Assembly: GCA_008501785.1 (NCBI GenBank)
Contig: QQUD01001021.1
Span: forward strand, 1 to 5,436
Source of the DNA: Chloroflexota bacterium
GTDB taxonomy: Bacteria; Chloroflexota; Anaerolineae; Promineifilales; Promineifilaceae
Reading direction: 5' to 3'
DNA length: 5,436 bases
Positions 5,402 to 5,436 of this stretch are shown piece after piece. The notes below the pieces were generated by a model. That model did no database searches and was not told the origin of the DNA. It saw only the letters and a list, made by a program, of their open reading frames with translations. The first letter of the stretch is position 1. Each line of letters starts with the position of its first letter. The translations under genes were made by a program, and so were the position numbers.

Positions 5402-5436
5402 GAAGGGTTTTTCATTCGTTACAGGACTCAAAAAGT

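Overview
The window looks like part of a bacterial chromosome of moderate GC. The protein types (a soluble-type fatty-acyl-CoA ligase, a TIR protein with PBS-lyase-type HEAT repeats, a membrane-anchored pentapeptide-repeat protein, a soluble PAS histidine kinase) and the palindromic repeats in the first 160 bases resemble what I know from filamentous Chloroflexota (Anaerolineae/Caldilineae-like lineages). That placement is an inference from style: there is no rRNA or other phylogenetic marker. No tRNA, rRNA, CRISPR array, transposase, integrase or phage gene is visible.

Layout. Bases 1-419 carry no gene. The first 160 bases hold degenerate copies of a short palindromic repeat. A near-consensus sigma70-type promoter follows (TTGACA, 17 bases, TAAAAT, 200-228), overlapped by a direct repeat and an 8-bp inverted repeat, and then a leader of about 185 bases. 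On the plus strand an AMP-forming fatty-acyl-CoA ligase (420-1973, strong Shine-Dalgarno) is followed 14 bases later by a TIR-HEAT protein (1988-2941). A membrane pentapeptide-repeat protein (2929-3621, minus strand) converges on it and overlaps its 3' end by 13 bases. After a 108-base gap with a near-perfect 20-base palindrome comes a minus-strand pair, PAS histidine kinase (5264-4083) then a single-domain rhodanese (4077-3730). They are separated by 5 bases and the rhodanese ribosome-binding site lies in the last kinase codons. The final 172 bases are the kinase upstream region.

How the genes may work together. The ligase would activate fatty acids for beta-oxidation or lipid synthesis. The TIR-HEAT protein has the architecture of a sensor-effector (possible NAD-consuming TIR domain plus a repeat scaffold), and it sits where it would be co-transcribed with the ligase without a clear ribosome-binding site of its own. 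The kinase-rhodanese pair looks like a tight operon, possibly linking a cytoplasmic signal to sulfur or persulfide chemistry, but no response regulator is in the window. I see no complete, self-evident new multi-gene system. The points most worth a second look are the TIR-HEAT gene with its pentapeptide neighbour, the strong excess of the palindromic octamer ACGGCCGT (five exact copies between 930 and 3704, none in the kinase-rhodanese part), and the operator-like architecture at the ligase promoter.
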